Origin: Chloracidobacterium sp. UBA3360
Lineage (GTDB): Bacteria; Acidobacteriota; Blastocatellia; Pyrinomonadales; Pyrinomonadaceae
Reading direction: 5' to 3'
DNA length: 64,000 nucleotides
NCBI GenBank assembly: GCA_002360555.1
Contig: DEQS01000105.1
Location: 151,341-215,340, forward strand
Shown here one piece after another: positions 25,962 through 34,701 of this stretch; position 1 is the first letter of the stretch; each line of letters opens with the position of its first letter. The position numbers and the translations under genes are program-made. The notes beneath the pieces were generated by a model. The model did no database searches. It was given only the letters and a program-made list of their open reading frames with translations, and was not told the DNA's origin.

Positions 25962-26807
25962 CTATACCGCGACGGGAGCAGCGATCTTTCCCCATGATTG
26001 ATAGTTTTCTAATTTCAAATTTTCAAATTTGAAATTGAGCAATCCGTCGAGCCCGCTTAGAGCATCCGCATCCACAAATTCCAATTTAGGCAACGCCATC
26101 GGCTCACGCGAGAGTAGTTCATTGACCTGTTCGACGTGGTTGCTGTAAATATGCAGATCGCCGAACGTATGAACAAAATCGCCGACCTCAAGCCCACAAA
26201 CGTGGGCAACGAGATGTGTGAGCAGAGCGTAGCTGCTGATATTAAACGGCACACCTAGAAATGCGTCAGCCGAACGTTGGTATAGCTGGCAGTGAAGCGT
26301 CGTGCCGCCCTCGACCTTAAACTGAAACAGCGTATGACACGGCGGCAGGGCGACATCGTCGCACACACGCGGATCCCAACCGGAAACGAGCAATCGACGC
26401 GAGTTTGGATTTTCGGTGATCTCGCGTATCAACCGTGCGATCTGATCTATGCCGTTCACTTTCGGATAATCACCGCCAAATGACCGCCAAAGATATCCGT
26501 AAACCGGCCCGAGATCGCCCGTTTCACGGCCAAATCTGGCAGTTTGCTCACCGGTTGCCCACTCAGCCCAGATATCGACACCGCGTGCGTTAAGGTCTTT
26601 TTCATCGGTCGAACCGCTCAAAAACCAAAACAGTTCCTCAGCGACCCAGCGAAAAGGCACACGTTTTGTCGTCACGATCGGAAAACCTTCGCGCAGATCA
26701 AACCGCGTTTGATAACCAAACGTCGAGATAGTGCCCGTGCCCGTTCGGTCTTCGTGCCTCACGCCCGAGTCTAGTATGTGCTTTAGCAGATCGTGGTACT
26801 GCTTCAT
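25962..26807 (-). CDS. thyA: Thymidylate synthase
   Basis: 281 residues, slightly longer than the usual 264. Catalytic Cys157 in ALPPCHTLFQF, dUMP-binding RRLLVSGWDPR and QRSADAFLGVPFNI, and the N-terminal RTGTGTISTFG are all canonical. Methylates dUMP to dTMP using methylene-tetrahydrofolate. Near the C-terminus the DNA reads as an AT-rich fold-back (AATTTCAAATTTTC, then AAATTTGAAATT), but it encodes the normal family segment (NFKFENLKLENYQSWG). It overlaps the upstream gene's stop (ATGA), so the two are coupled. Confidence 0.97.
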   Translation of the reverse strand: MKQYHDLLKHILDSGVRHEDRTGTGTISTFGYQTRFDLREGFPIVTTKRVPFRWVAEELFWFLSGSTDEKDLNARGVDIWAEWATGEQTARFGRETGDLGPVYGYLWRSFGGDYPKVNGIDQIARLIREITENPNSRRLLVSGWDPRVCDDVALPPCHTLFQFKVEGGTTLHCQLYQRSADAFLGVPFNISSYALLTHLVAHVCGLEVGDFVHTFGDLHIYSNHVEQVNELLSREPMALPKLEFVDADALSGLDGLLNFKFENLKLENYQSWGKIAAPVAV

Positions 26808-27502
26808 GGTTTAGTAAGTTCCATTTCGACAAGCATATTTGTTTCATCGACCTGCAGTCCGATCATGTTAGAACCAGCACTTCTTAATGCTCGCGCGAGT
26901 TGGTCGAGGTTCGTGAACGTCATATTTTTAGCAAAGCTGATCAAAACTGTCGTTTCTGCCAGCCCATTTTTCCTACGGTCCTGAAATATCTGTTTCAAAT
27001 GCTGTTCGAGTTTTGATGTGTTCGGAAACGAGCCTTCTTTTTCCCCGTTCAGAGAGATGCCGGATGTCGCATCAACACTGACCACAAGGGTCAAAGGGTT
27101 AGGTCGTGGAATTGCGTTTGGGTCGAGCTTTTTGGGAATAAAAATAGTGAGGTCCGCGTCAACTTCGATCCTTAGATCCGCTTTCGGCGAAATGCGGAGC
27201 GCGTTAATTGCCGCCAGGATATCCGCGATTTTCGCATCCTTATCAGGCCGGACAGCAAAAGATGGGTTCAGCGGGCTTTTTGCGGACTGATTCGCAAAAC
27301 TACTGAGCATTTCCGGAGTAAAGAGCCCCAATCCGGACTTTCTACGGACAACAACCCCTGCCAATCCCAACGGAGTTACAGTAACCTCGAATTCAAAATC
27401 TGACTGTTGATTCGGGACCGGCTTTTTACCGCCCGGTTGTGCATTTACAAATGTAGCCAATAACAACATGCACGCAGTAACGGCGAAATAACGAGTTCTC
27501 AT
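26804..27502 (-). CDS. Secreted protein with ExbD/TolR-like periplasmic domain
   Basis: 232 residues from the ATG at 27502, chosen because AAGGAG lies just before it and it begins a clear signal peptide (MRTRYFAVTACMLLLATF). The mature protein resembles the periplasmic part of ExbD/TolR: NPLTLVVSVDATSGISLNGE, a helix (TSKLEQHLKQIFQDRR), ETTVLISFAKN, and a final strand with GSNMIGLQVDE. ExbD normally keeps an N-terminal membrane anchor and works with ExbB; here the anchor looks like a cleavable signal and no exbB is near. Coupled to thyA by a four-base overlap. Function unknown. Confidence 0.7.
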   Translation of the reverse strand: MRTRYFAVTACMLLLATFVNAQPGGKKPVPNQQSDFEFEVTVTPLGLAGVVVRRKSGLGLFTPEMLSSFANQSAKSPLNPSFAVRPDKDAKIADILAAINALRISPKADLRIEVDADLTIFIPKKLDPNAIPRPNPLTLVVSVDATSGISLNGEKEGSFPNTSKLEQHLKQIFQDRRKNGLAETTVLISFAKNMTFTNLDQLARALRSAGSNMIGLQVDETNMLVEMELTKP

Positions 27503-27571
27503 ATTTTCTCCTTCAATGTCTGACGTCGCAAAGTTGTGGAACTTTCGACATAAAGTTACCATAAATAGCTT

Positions 27572-28042
27572 ATGTCGGGGAAACTTGAGGTCAGTTTTAA
27601 CTCGCCGCAATGCGGATGGATGTCGATCGGCTTTGACGATGGCACAAGTGAATTTCACACGACGACGGCTCATGCTCCGCACGCGACTGCCTTGCCTGAA
27701 TTGATGCAGATTTTGACAGACCTTGTGTCCGAGTCCGATGCACCGCGTGAACGCACGTTAAGATGGAACCGCGACCCGGAAGAGTTTGATTTTCGCTTTG
27801 TCCGCGAGGGCGACAAAATGCTGTTGCAGATATACCAGTACCCGACCGACGACCGCTCGTTTGCCGAGCGTGAGCTTGTCTTTACACATCTGGACATGGC
27901 AGATAATGTATTCAGCGCTTTTGCGACAACATTTGAACAACTATATGCCGATCGCGAAACCGACGAATTTGAGTTCAACTGGCGTCAACCGTTTCCGTTT
28001 GCTGAGTACACAGAATTTAAGGAAAAAATGGAACGCGGATAA
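27572..28042 (+). CDS. Conserved-looking hypothetical protein, 156 aa
   Basis: Soluble, acidic, no signal peptide or membrane segment; begins MSGKLEVSFNSPQCGWMSIG and carries the strand pattern RWNRDPEEFDFRFV and MLLQIYQYP. Looks like a small alpha/beta protein, possibly immunity- or regulator-like, but no family is recognised. Divergent from the ExbD-like gene. Its stop codon lies in the first arm of the hairpin repeat at 28032. Confidence 0.65.
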   Translation: MSGKLEVSFNSPQCGWMSIGFDDGTSEFHTTTAHAPHATALPELMQILTDLVSESDAPRERTLRWNRDPEEFDFRFVREGDKMLLQIYQYPTDDRSFAERELVFTHLDMADNVFSAFATTFEQLYADRETDEFEFNWRQPFPFAEYTEFKEKMERG

Positions 28043-28118
28043 AAGCGGATGGGGCAGATTTTCACGGGTAAATAATTTCAGATCCGTGCTGATCAGCTTG
28101 ATCTGATAGATCCGCGTT
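28032..28118. repeat. Intergenic hairpin repeat (AACGCGGAT)
   Basis: AACGCGGAT (28032-28040) and ATCCGCGTT (28110-28118) are perfect 9-base arms. Between them are GCGGAT, GATCCGTGCTGATCAG and related phrases that partly repeat the arm. It spans the end of one CDS to just before the next. Confidence 0.55.
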
Positions 28119-28129
28119 CTATTATTTTA

Positions 28130-29125
28130 ATGAAAGAGAAACTTTTAGACCTATTGGCATGCCCGACCTGCGGTGGCGATATTTTGCTGGCTTACGCGAG
28201 CAAATACGACGACCGCGAGATCATCGAAGGCGTGCTGACGTGTAAGAAATGCGACCGCGAATATAAGGTCGTTCGCGGCGTGCCGCGTTTCGTCGACCTC
28301 GGCAAGATCGAGGAAGACAAGGCCGCGACAGCAGAGAATTTTGGCTGGCAATGGACCAATTTTACCCAAGAGGATCCAAAATACAACGAACAATTTCTCG
28401 GCTGGCTCCAGCCTGTAAAAAAGGAATTCTTTGAAGGGAAAGTCATTCTCGAAGGCGGTTGCGGAAAAGGCCGGCATACAAAACTCGCCGCCGAGTGGGG
28501 AGCCGCAGAGGTTGTCGGCATCGACCTCGGCGACGGCGTCGAATCGGCATTTGCGTTGACCCGCGATATGCCAAATGCTCATATCGTTCAGTGCGACATA
28601 TTCAAACTGCCGCTAAAAAAGGCTTTTGATTACGCATTCAGCGTCGGGGTTCTGCATCACACGCCGGACCCGAAAAAGGCGTTTCTGTCGCTCGCCGGTA
28701 AAGTAAAAAGCGGCGGCCACATTTCTGCGTGGGTGTACGGAGCTGAAAATAATGAGTGGATCACGCGGTTCGTCGACCCTGTCCGCACGGGTTTTACATC
28801 ACAGATCAGCCAGCCGATCCTGTATCAACTGTCGAAACTACCTACACTGAGCGTATTTTTGACGACCAAACTTATTTATCGCCCGCTAAACAGAGCCGCA
28901 AAAGGCGTCGCAAACAAGCTTTTTTACAACGAATATCTCAACTACCTTGGCACGTTTGGCTGGCGTGAACAGCACAATATAGTTTTCGACCATCTCGTCG
29001 CCCCGACGGCGTTTTATATAGCAAAGGACGATTTCGCCGGATGGTGGAACGAGATCGCCGCCGAGGACGTTAGAATAACGTGGCATAATGAAAATAGCTG
29101 GTGTGGTTTTGGAACGATAAATTAG
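28130..29125 (+). CDS. SAM methyltransferase with N-terminal Trm112-like zinc ribbon
   Basis: 331 residues. Residues 1-60 form a Trm112/YcaR-type domain (LACPTCGGDILL, LTCKKCDREYKVVRGVPRF) with four Cys. Residues ~85-230 are a class I methyltransferase: motif I LEGGCGKGRHTKLAAEWGA, acidic GIDLGDG, and SVGVLHHTPDPKKAF as motif IV. The C-terminal 100 residues are helical. Proteins of this build are common in envelope polysaccharide and natural-product loci; here a GT2 and an AsnB gene lie downstream. Substrate unknown. Confidence 0.85.
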   Translation: MKEKLLDLLACPTCGGDILLAYASKYDDREIIEGVLTCKKCDREYKVVRGVPRFVDLGKIEEDKAATAENFGWQWTNFTQEDPKYNEQFLGWLQPVKKEFFEGKVILEGGCGKGRHTKLAAEWGAAEVVGIDLGDGVESAFALTRDMPNAHIVQCDIFKLPLKKAFDYAFSVGVLHHTPDPKKAFLSLAGKVKSGGHISAWVYGAENNEWITRFVDPVRTGFTSQISQPILYQLSKLPTLSVFLTTKLIYRPLNRAAKGVANKLFYNEYLNYLGTFGWREQHNIVFDHLVAPTAFYIAKDDFAGWWNEIAAEDVRITWHNENSWCGFGTIN

Positions 29126-29198
29126 CCACCGATTTCACAGATAAGCACTGATAAAATATGTTTTTCTTAAATCTGAGTTTATCCGTGTAATCGGTGGC
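29125..29198. repeat. Intergenic hairpin repeat (GCCACCGATT)
   Basis: GCCACCGATT (29125-29134) and AATCGGTGGC (29189-29198) pair perfectly; inner segments (CACAGATAAGCAC and GAGTTTATCCGTG) pair imperfectly. Fills the gap between two plus-strand genes. Confidence 0.65.
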
Positions 29199-29210
29199 GA
29201 ATATTTTCTT

Positions 29211-29849
29211 ATGAAGTTTGATCGTGGAATAGACAAAAAATACCGCAAATCGGTCGAGGACGCCTTCGAGACGATCGTCGCTAAGGGCAACGATTTTCAT
29301 CGCCACATGATGAACGAGATCATTGAATCGGATCTGCTCGTTCAGGTGCTGCCGGTCAGCAAAGTGAATGCTTCGGGTATTACCGGCGTCATCAATTCGG
29401 TCAAGACCAATTACAAGCTTGCGACCGAACGGCTGAGTTTGCGCGAATCACTGGGCGAGATATATATCGCCATTGCTGAGGAAACGATCGACACCGGAGG
29501 GCAGCGGGGGTGCGAAGGGACATTTGTTCACGAAGGGCGTCACGCTTACGATTTTGCCCAGACGCTGGAAAGCCTGTCGAACGCGGATATGAACCCCATT
29601 GGCATCTTTAACCCAACGCTGTATGAGCTCGAATGGGAGGCACACAAAACCGCGGGCGATTATATGCTGTGCCGCGACGAAAAGGATTTTATTGACGAGG
29701 GGCTGCAATTAATGATCCTCTGCCAAGCGGACGGAAAATGCTCGGTCAGCGATGACGGCATCATGAAAAGATTGAATGAAAGCTACGGTCTAGATCTCAA
29801 GGGCAACCCGGGTTCGCTCGCGAGCGAGATGATGGGGCTGAGGGTATAA
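29211..29849 (+). CDS. Hypothetical protein with HExxH zincin-like motif
   Basis: 212 residues, no signal peptide. Residues 107-111 read HEGRH (FVHEGRHAYDFAQ), a perfect HExxH zinc motif. It is followed some 30 residues later by acidic residues (LYELEWEAHKTAGDY, Glu139/Glu141/Glu143), the spacing expected for a gluzincin third ligand. This suggests a cytoplasmic metallopeptidase or immunity-type zincin, but no named family is recognised. Eight bases before the next methyltransferase gene, so possibly cotranscribed. Confidence 0.65.
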   Translation: MKFDRGIDKKYRKSVEDAFETIVAKGNDFHRHMMNEIIESDLLVQVLPVSKVNASGITGVINSVKTNYKLATERLSLRESLGEIYIAIAEETIDTGGQRGCEGTFVHEGRHAYDFAQTLESLSNADMNPIGIFNPTLYELEWEAHKTAGDYMLCRDEKDFIDEGLQLMILCQADGKCSVSDDGIMKRLNESYGLDLKGNPGSLASEMMGLRV

Positions 29850-29856
29850 TAGCAAT

Positions 29857-30618
29857 ATGAACGCCGCTTTACCGCAGGAAATGCAGCAGCATACGTACGC
29901 CATCATGGACGAGGTCGAGGGCTCGCATTGGTGGTTTGTGGGCCGCCGCGCGATCCTCGAATCTTTTCTAGGTCCGATAGTCGAAAAAATCCGCGATCCG
30001 CAATCCGAAATCCGCATTCTTGACGTTGGCTGCGGAACTGGTGCAAACATCGAGATGCTCTCGCAGTACGGAGATGCGGAGGGTGTTGACGTGTCGGATG
30101 ATGCACTTGAGTTTTGCCGCCGCAAAGGATTAAGAGTTCAAAAGGGATTAGCCGAAACGCTGCCGTATGAGGACGAATCATTTGAACTCACGACTGCGCT
30201 AGATGTGGTCGAGCATCTCGACGACGATGTCGCAGGGCTAAAAGAGATGTTTCGCGTGACAAAGAGCGGTGGTTATTCGCTGATCTTTGTCCCGGCGTTT
30301 ATGTGGTTATGGGGAGTGCAGGACGACATTTCGAACCATCGTATTCGTTACACGAAACGGCAGATCGTCGAGCGATTAGAGACGGCAGGCTATACGGTCG
30401 AACGTGCAACTTACGCCAACTGGACATTTTTCGCACCGATCCTCGCCGGACGGACAATCATGAAAATCACCGGCATTAAGCCAGAGTCCGAAAACAATAT
30501 TACGGTATCTGGCCTGAATGGCATTTTCGGCAAGCTGTTCGGCTCTGAGCGATTTTGGCTGAAGCATCTTAATTTTCCGCTCGGCGTGTCGATCGTCGTC
30601 GTCGCACGTAAGAATTAG
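29857..30618 (+). CDS. Class I SAM-dependent methyltransferase
   Basis: 253 residues. Motif I ILDVGCGTGANIEMLSQYG, acidic loop GVDVSDDALEF, and motif IV ALDVVEHLDDD followed by LKEMFRVTKSGG are canonical for the Methyltransf_11/UbiE-like group. N-terminal SHWWFVGRRAILESF is common in methyltransferases of cell-surface clusters, often next to GT2 genes, as here (GT2 starts 75 bases on). A hydrophobic C-terminal part may touch the membrane. Likely acts on a lipid-linked sugar or polyprenyl intermediate; inference from neighbours. Confidence 0.85.
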   Translation: MNAALPQEMQQHTYAIMDEVEGSHWWFVGRRAILESFLGPIVEKIRDPQSEIRILDVGCGTGANIEMLSQYGDAEGVDVSDDALEFCRRKGLRVQKGLAETLPYEDESFELTTALDVVEHLDDDVAGLKEMFRVTKSGGYSLIFVPAFMWLWGVQDDISNHRIRYTKRQIVERLETAGYTVERATYANWTFFAPILAGRTIMKITGIKPESENNITVSGLNGIFGKLFGSERFWLKHLNFPLGVSIVVVARKN

Positions 30619-30676
30619 CCCACGAAACACGCTAAAAACACGAAAAACAGAATTCGCTTTCGTGTGTTTCGTGGGC
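30618..30676. repeat. Intergenic hairpin repeat (GCCCACGAAACAC)
   Basis: GCCCACGAAACAC (30618-30630) and GTGTTTCGTGGGC (30664-30676) are perfect 13-base arms; the loop also repeats the phrase ACACGAAAA. The first arm overlaps the stop codon of the methyltransferase gene. Confidence 0.7.
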
Positions 30677-30692
30677 AGAATAGATTTTAGTA

Positions 30693-31652
30693 ATGGCTCA
30701 AGAAACTAACAACCCCGAATTATCCCTTTTCCTACCGGTTTTGGACGAGGAGGAGAACCTGCGGCCGATGCACGCAAAGATCGCGGCGGCGCTCGATGCG
30801 CTTGGCAAAACGGCCGAGGTCATCTATGTCGATGATGGTTCGACTGATAAGAGTTTGGAGATATTAAAAGAGATCGCCGCATCCGACGAACGCGTTCGTG
30901 TGGTCTCGCTTCGGCGTAATTACGGCCAGACGGCGGCGATGTCGGCGGGTATCGACGCCGCAAAAGGCGACATTCTGATACCGATGGACGCCGATCTGCA
31001 AAATGACCCGGCTGATATTTCGCGGCTGCTCGACAAACTTAACGAGGGCTACGATGTCGTCTCAGGCTGGCGTAAAAACCGCCAGGACAAGCTTATCTCA
31101 CGCAAAATACCGTCGCAGATCGCCAATCGCATCATCTCGTGGATCGGCGGTGTGCCGCTACATGATTACGGCTGTTCGCTCAAAGCGTATCGCCGTGACG
31201 TGATCCAGGACGTAAAGCTCTACGGCGAGATGCATCGTTTTATCCCGATCTACGCAAGCTGGGCGGGTGCCCGCGTTGCCGAGATACCGGTCGATCACCA
31301 CGCCCGCACGATGGGCAAATCAAAATACGGCATCTCGCGCACGATAAAGGTCGTTTTCGATCTGATGACGATCAAATTTATGGCGTCGTATCAGACTAAG
31401 CCGATCTATGTTTTCGGTATGTTTGGCATGCTCGCGTTTTTGCTGTCAGTCATCTCCGGCATCTGGGCGATCGTGCTGAAATTTTACGGCGTCTCCTTTA
31501 TCCAAACGCCTTTACCTGTAGTGACGGTCGTGATGCTCGCGATCTCGGTCCAGTTTTTCCTGATGGGCCTCCTCGCCGAGCTCTCGGTCCGCACCTATCA
31601 CGAGTCACAGGACAAGGCCATCTATGCTGTTCGCGAGAGAATAGGATTCTAA
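30693..31652 (+). CDS. Family 2 glycosyltransferase, DPM1/GtrB-like
   Basis: 319 residues. GT-A domain with EVIYVDDGSTDKS, PMDADLQNDPADI (DxD equivalent) and the acceptor-side QTAAMSAGID; two C-terminal membrane segments (about 235-260 and 270-300). These features match polyprenyl-phosphate glycosyltransferases of the GtrB/ArnC/DPM1 group, which move a sugar from a nucleotide donor to undecaprenyl phosphate. Followed after three bases by asnB; both are likely in one envelope unit. The sugar is unknown. Confidence 0.9.
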   Translation: MAQETNNPELSLFLPVLDEEENLRPMHAKIAAALDALGKTAEVIYVDDGSTDKSLEILKEIAASDERVRVVSLRRNYGQTAAMSAGIDAAKGDILIPMDADLQNDPADISRLLDKLNEGYDVVSGWRKNRQDKLISRKIPSQIANRIISWIGGVPLHDYGCSLKAYRRDVIQDVKLYGEMHRFIPIYASWAGARVAEIPVDHHARTMGKSKYGISRTIKVVFDLMTIKFMASYQTKPIYVFGMFGMLAFLLSVISGIWAIVLKFYGVSFIQTPLPVVTVVMLAISVQFFLMGLLAELSVRTYHESQDKAIYAVRERIGF

Positions 31653-31655
31653 TCA

Positions 31656-33554
31656 ATGTGCGGCATTGCCGGTTGGATAAACCTCAAACAAACCAAAGAA
31701 AACCATACCGAATCGGTTTTGCATTCGATGTGCGAACGGATCGTGCATCGCGGGCCAAATTCCGAAGGTCTGTGGCTCGACGATACGGTCGCACTTGGGA
31801 TGAGGCGACTGTCGATCATCGATCTGCACACCGGCGATCAGCCTGTTTTTAATTGCGACAAAAGCGTCATTGTTATGATGAACGGCGAGCTGTATAACTA
31901 TCGCGAGGTTCGCGATGAGCTCGAAAAGAAGGGCCACAAATTTGTAACTAAGTCTGACACCGAGATACTGCCGCACCTTTACGAAGAGTACGGCGAAGAC
32001 CTAGTTGACCATCTCAACGGTATGTATGCGTTCTCCCTCTGGGATACGCGCAAGAAAAAACTGATCATCGCCCGTGACCGTTTTGGCGAAAAGCCGCTGT
32101 ATTACGGCGTTTTTGACGGCAAGCTGATCTACGCGTCCGAACCAAAAGCGATGCTCGCCCATCCCTCGGTCAACATCGAACTCGACAAGGGCGCCCTGCG
32201 GCATTACCTCTCATACGACTACGTTCCGGCTCCGATGTCGATCTATAAAGGCATCTCAAAGCTGCCGGCGGCTCACATGTTGACCGTCGAGAACGGTGAG
32301 GTCAGGACGCGGCGGTACTGGAATATGAACTGGGAGCCGACGCAGACTGGTTCGATAGACGACAAGGCGTGCGAACTCCGAGACCTGCTCTCCGATGCTG
32401 TTCGGATGCGGCTCGTGTCTGATGTACCGCTTGGGATATTGTTGTCAGGTGGTATCGATTCATCGACCGTTGCGGCGTTTGCCACGCAGCACGCAACTGA
32501 ACGTGTAAAGACATTTTCGATCGGTTTTGAAGAGGATTCGTTTGATGAATCCAAATATGCTCGTCAGGTCGCAAAGCATCTGGACACAGAGCATTACGAG
32601 GAAAAACTATCTGCCACGACCGCCGGGGACCTGATCTCTGATATCGGCACTTGGCTCGACGAACCTCTCTCGGACGGCTCTTTGATACCGACATTTCTGC
32701 TTGCTCAGTTTGTGCGAAAGCACGTTACGGTCGCTCTCGGCGGCGATGGCGGCGACGAGCTTTTTGCGGGTTATCCGATGTATTATGCCCACATGGTCGC
32801 GGCAAAATACACGCGCGTTCCGTCGCTCATTCGCAAAGGGCTGATCGAGCCTGTCGTCAAACGTTTGCCCGTTTCGACAAAAAATATGTCGTTCGATTAC
32901 AAAGCCAAACGCTTTGTCCGTGGAGCCACTCTCGACACGGTCGAGCGTCATCATTCGTGGTTTGGTTCGTTTAGCCGCGAAGAGCAGAACCAACTGCTAA
33001 CGCCTAAGATACTTTCGGCAAGCGACGGCGATATCTATCGTGGGCCGCGAGAACTGCTGGCACTCTGCGACGCCACTACCGAGATCGAGCAGATGCAGTT
33101 CCTCGACATCAATTACTACATGGCCGAGGACATTTTGACAAAGGTCGATCGTGCGGCGATGGCCGTCAGTCTTGAGACTCGTGCCCCGTTCCTCGATCCG
33201 CGCGTCGGCCGATTTGCCGCCTCGCTACCGCTTGCATACAAGCTCAGCGGAAAAAGCGGAAAGCACATTCTAAAAAAAGCGATGGCCGATCTGCTCCCGG
33301 CAAATATTCTGCACCGCCCGAAAAAAGGCTTTGGCATCCCGATCGCCGAGTGGCTAAAAGGACGGCTCAATCCGCTGATGCATGATCTGCTTTCCCCCGC
33401 GAAGTTAAAAGACCAAGGCCTACTCAATGCGGAATACGTCCAAAAACTAATTACCGAGCACGAACGCGGCACGGCCAGTCATCACAAACAGCTCTGGACT
33501 CTGTTGGTTTTCCAGCTTTGGTATGACAACTTCCTGTCAGTAGCCCGCACGTGA
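31656..33554 (+). CDS. asnB: Asparagine synthase (glutamine-hydrolysing)
   Basis: 632 residues. Cys2 (MCGIAGW) is the N-terminal nucleophile of the class II glutaminase domain (RGPNSEG, MNGELYNY). The C-terminal synthetase domain has the ATP loop LLSGGIDSSTVAAFA and GGDGGDELFAGY. Converts aspartate to asparagine, or, in surface-polysaccharide clusters, amidates a sugar acid; the GT2/methyltransferase neighbours leave both open. Its stop codon and last codons form one arm of a long perfect hairpin (33536-33604). Confidence 0.93.
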   Translation: MCGIAGWINLKQTKENHTESVLHSMCERIVHRGPNSEGLWLDDTVALGMRRLSIIDLHTGDQPVFNCDKSVIVMMNGELYNYREVRDELEKKGHKFVTKSDTEILPHLYEEYGEDLVDHLNGMYAFSLWDTRKKKLIIARDRFGEKPLYYGVFDGKLIYASEPKAMLAHPSVNIELDKGALRHYLSYDYVPAPMSIYKGISKLPAAHMLTVENGEVRTRRYWNMNWEPTQTGSIDDKACELRDLLSDAVRMRLVSDVPLGILLSGGIDSSTVAAFATQHATERVKTFSIGFEEDSFDESKYARQVAKHLDTEHYEEKLSATTAGDLISDIGTWLDEPLSDGSLIPTFLLAQFVRKHVTVALGGDGGDELFAGYPMYYAHMVAAKYTRVPSLIRKGLIEPVVKRLPVSTKNMSFDYKAKRFVRGATLDTVERHHSWFGSFSREEQNQLLTPKILSASDGDIYRGPRELLALCDATTEIEQMQFLDINYYMAEDILTKVDRAAMAVSLETRAPFLDPRVGRFAASLPLAYKLSGKSGKHILKKAMADLLPANILHRPKKGFGIPIAEWLKGRLNPLMHDLLSPAKLKDQGLLNAEYVQKLITEHERGTASHHKQLWTLLVFQLWYDNFLSVART

Positions 33555-33604
33555 GTAAGGGCAATTTTAGTCGAATTGCCCTTACTCACGTGCAGGCTAC
33601 TGAC
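33536..33604. repeat. Long hairpin with 31-base arms at the end of asnB
   Basis: Arms 33536-33566 and 33574-33604 are reverse complements with a single mismatch and a 7-base loop. The left arm includes the last codons and the stop of asnB, so the right arm is an inverted copy of the gene's own end. It could act as a strong terminator or RNA stabiliser, although no T run follows. Confidence 0.85.
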
Positions 33605-33650
33605 GCTTACAGACTTCTGCTTACGAAAGCATTCAGTTATCATTTCGAAT

Positions 33651-34601
33651 ATGGCATCACTTTATCCTGAGATCGAACCTTTTGACAGCGGCATGCTGCC
33701 CGTGTCTGACATTCACACTATCTATTACGAACGTGCGGGTAACCCCGATGGCATTCCCGTTGTGTTTTTGCATGGTGGCCCGGGCGGCGGGCTGATACCG
33801 ATGTACCGGCAATATTTCGACCCTGCGGTTTATCAGATCGTGTTGTTTGACCAACGCGGATCTGGCGATTCGACGCCGCACGCGGAGCTTCGGGAAAATA
33901 CGACGTGGGATCTGATCGCGGATATCGAAAAGCTGCGGGAAAAGTTCGGTGTTGATAAATGGTTCGTTTTCGGTGGCTCTTGGGGCAGCACGCTGAGTCT
34001 TGCATATGCGGTCACGCACCCGGACCGATGTCTGGGTCTTATCCTACGCGGTATTTTCCTGACGCGGCGAAAGGAGCTCGAGTGGTTTTATCAATACGGT
34101 GCGTCTGAGATCTTTCCCGATTTTTGGGAACGCTATCGCGACGAGATACCTGAGGGCGAACGCGGTGATTTTATCGCTGCCTATCACAAACGCCTGACGA
34201 GCGATGACGAGCAGGTTCGCCTGTCAGCGGCACGGGCGTGGAGCGTGTGGGAAGGCTCGACCTCAAAACTGTACCCGAGCGAAGACCTGATGAATCACTG
34301 GGAAGGTGCGCACGAGGCTCTGAGCCTTGCACGCATCGAGTGTCATTATTTTATGAACAACTCGTTTTTCCCGACCGAAAATTATCTGCTCGAAAACGTG
34401 GACAAGATCCGCCACATTCCGACGGTAATAGTACAAGGACGCTATGACGTCGTATGTCCGATAACCTCGGCTTGGGATCTGCACAAAGCTCTACCCGAGG
34501 CCGAATTTATCGTCGTGCCCGACGCCGGACATTCGGTTTCCGAGCCCGGCATTACCTCGGCTCTGGTCGAGGCGATGGACAGATTTCGTCCGTATGTTTG
34601 A
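33651..34601 (+). CDS. pip: Proline iminopeptidase (S33 alpha/beta hydrolase)
   Basis: About 316 residues from the ATG at 33651 (MASLYPEIEPFDSGMLPV, the standard start; an open frame 75 bases upstream is not needed). Oxyanion motif HGGPGGG, DQRGSGDSTPH, nucleophile Ser110 (GGSWGSTLSLAYA), then Asp in QGRYDVVCP and His in VPDAGHS. Removes N-terminal proline from peptides in the cytoplasm. Single gene after the asnB hairpin. Confidence 0.92.
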   Translation: MASLYPEIEPFDSGMLPVSDIHTIYYERAGNPDGIPVVFLHGGPGGGLIPMYRQYFDPAVYQIVLFDQRGSGDSTPHAELRENTTWDLIADIEKLREKFGVDKWFVFGGSWGSTLSLAYAVTHPDRCLGLILRGIFLTRRKELEWFYQYGASEIFPDFWERYRDEIPEGERGDFIAAYHKRLTSDDEQVRLSAARAWSVWEGSTSKLYPSEDLMNHWEGAHEALSLARIECHYFMNNSFFPTENYLLENVDKIRHIPTVIVQGRYDVVCPITSAWDLHKALPEAEFIVVPDAGHSVSEPGITSALVEAMDRFRPYV

Positions 34602-34701
34602 AATATTTTGTGTATCTTGACGTAAATAGCGGTATTATTGGATTACTATATGTTGAGATGGCCATTATGCATCGGCGATCTTATTGTTGAGGAATAATAA
34701 T

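Noticed and set aside
26005..26040. AT-rich fold-back AATTTCAAATTTTC inside thyA, resembling the intergenic hairpins
   Set aside because: It encodes the conserved C-terminal segment of thymidylate synthase in frame, so codon content explains it.
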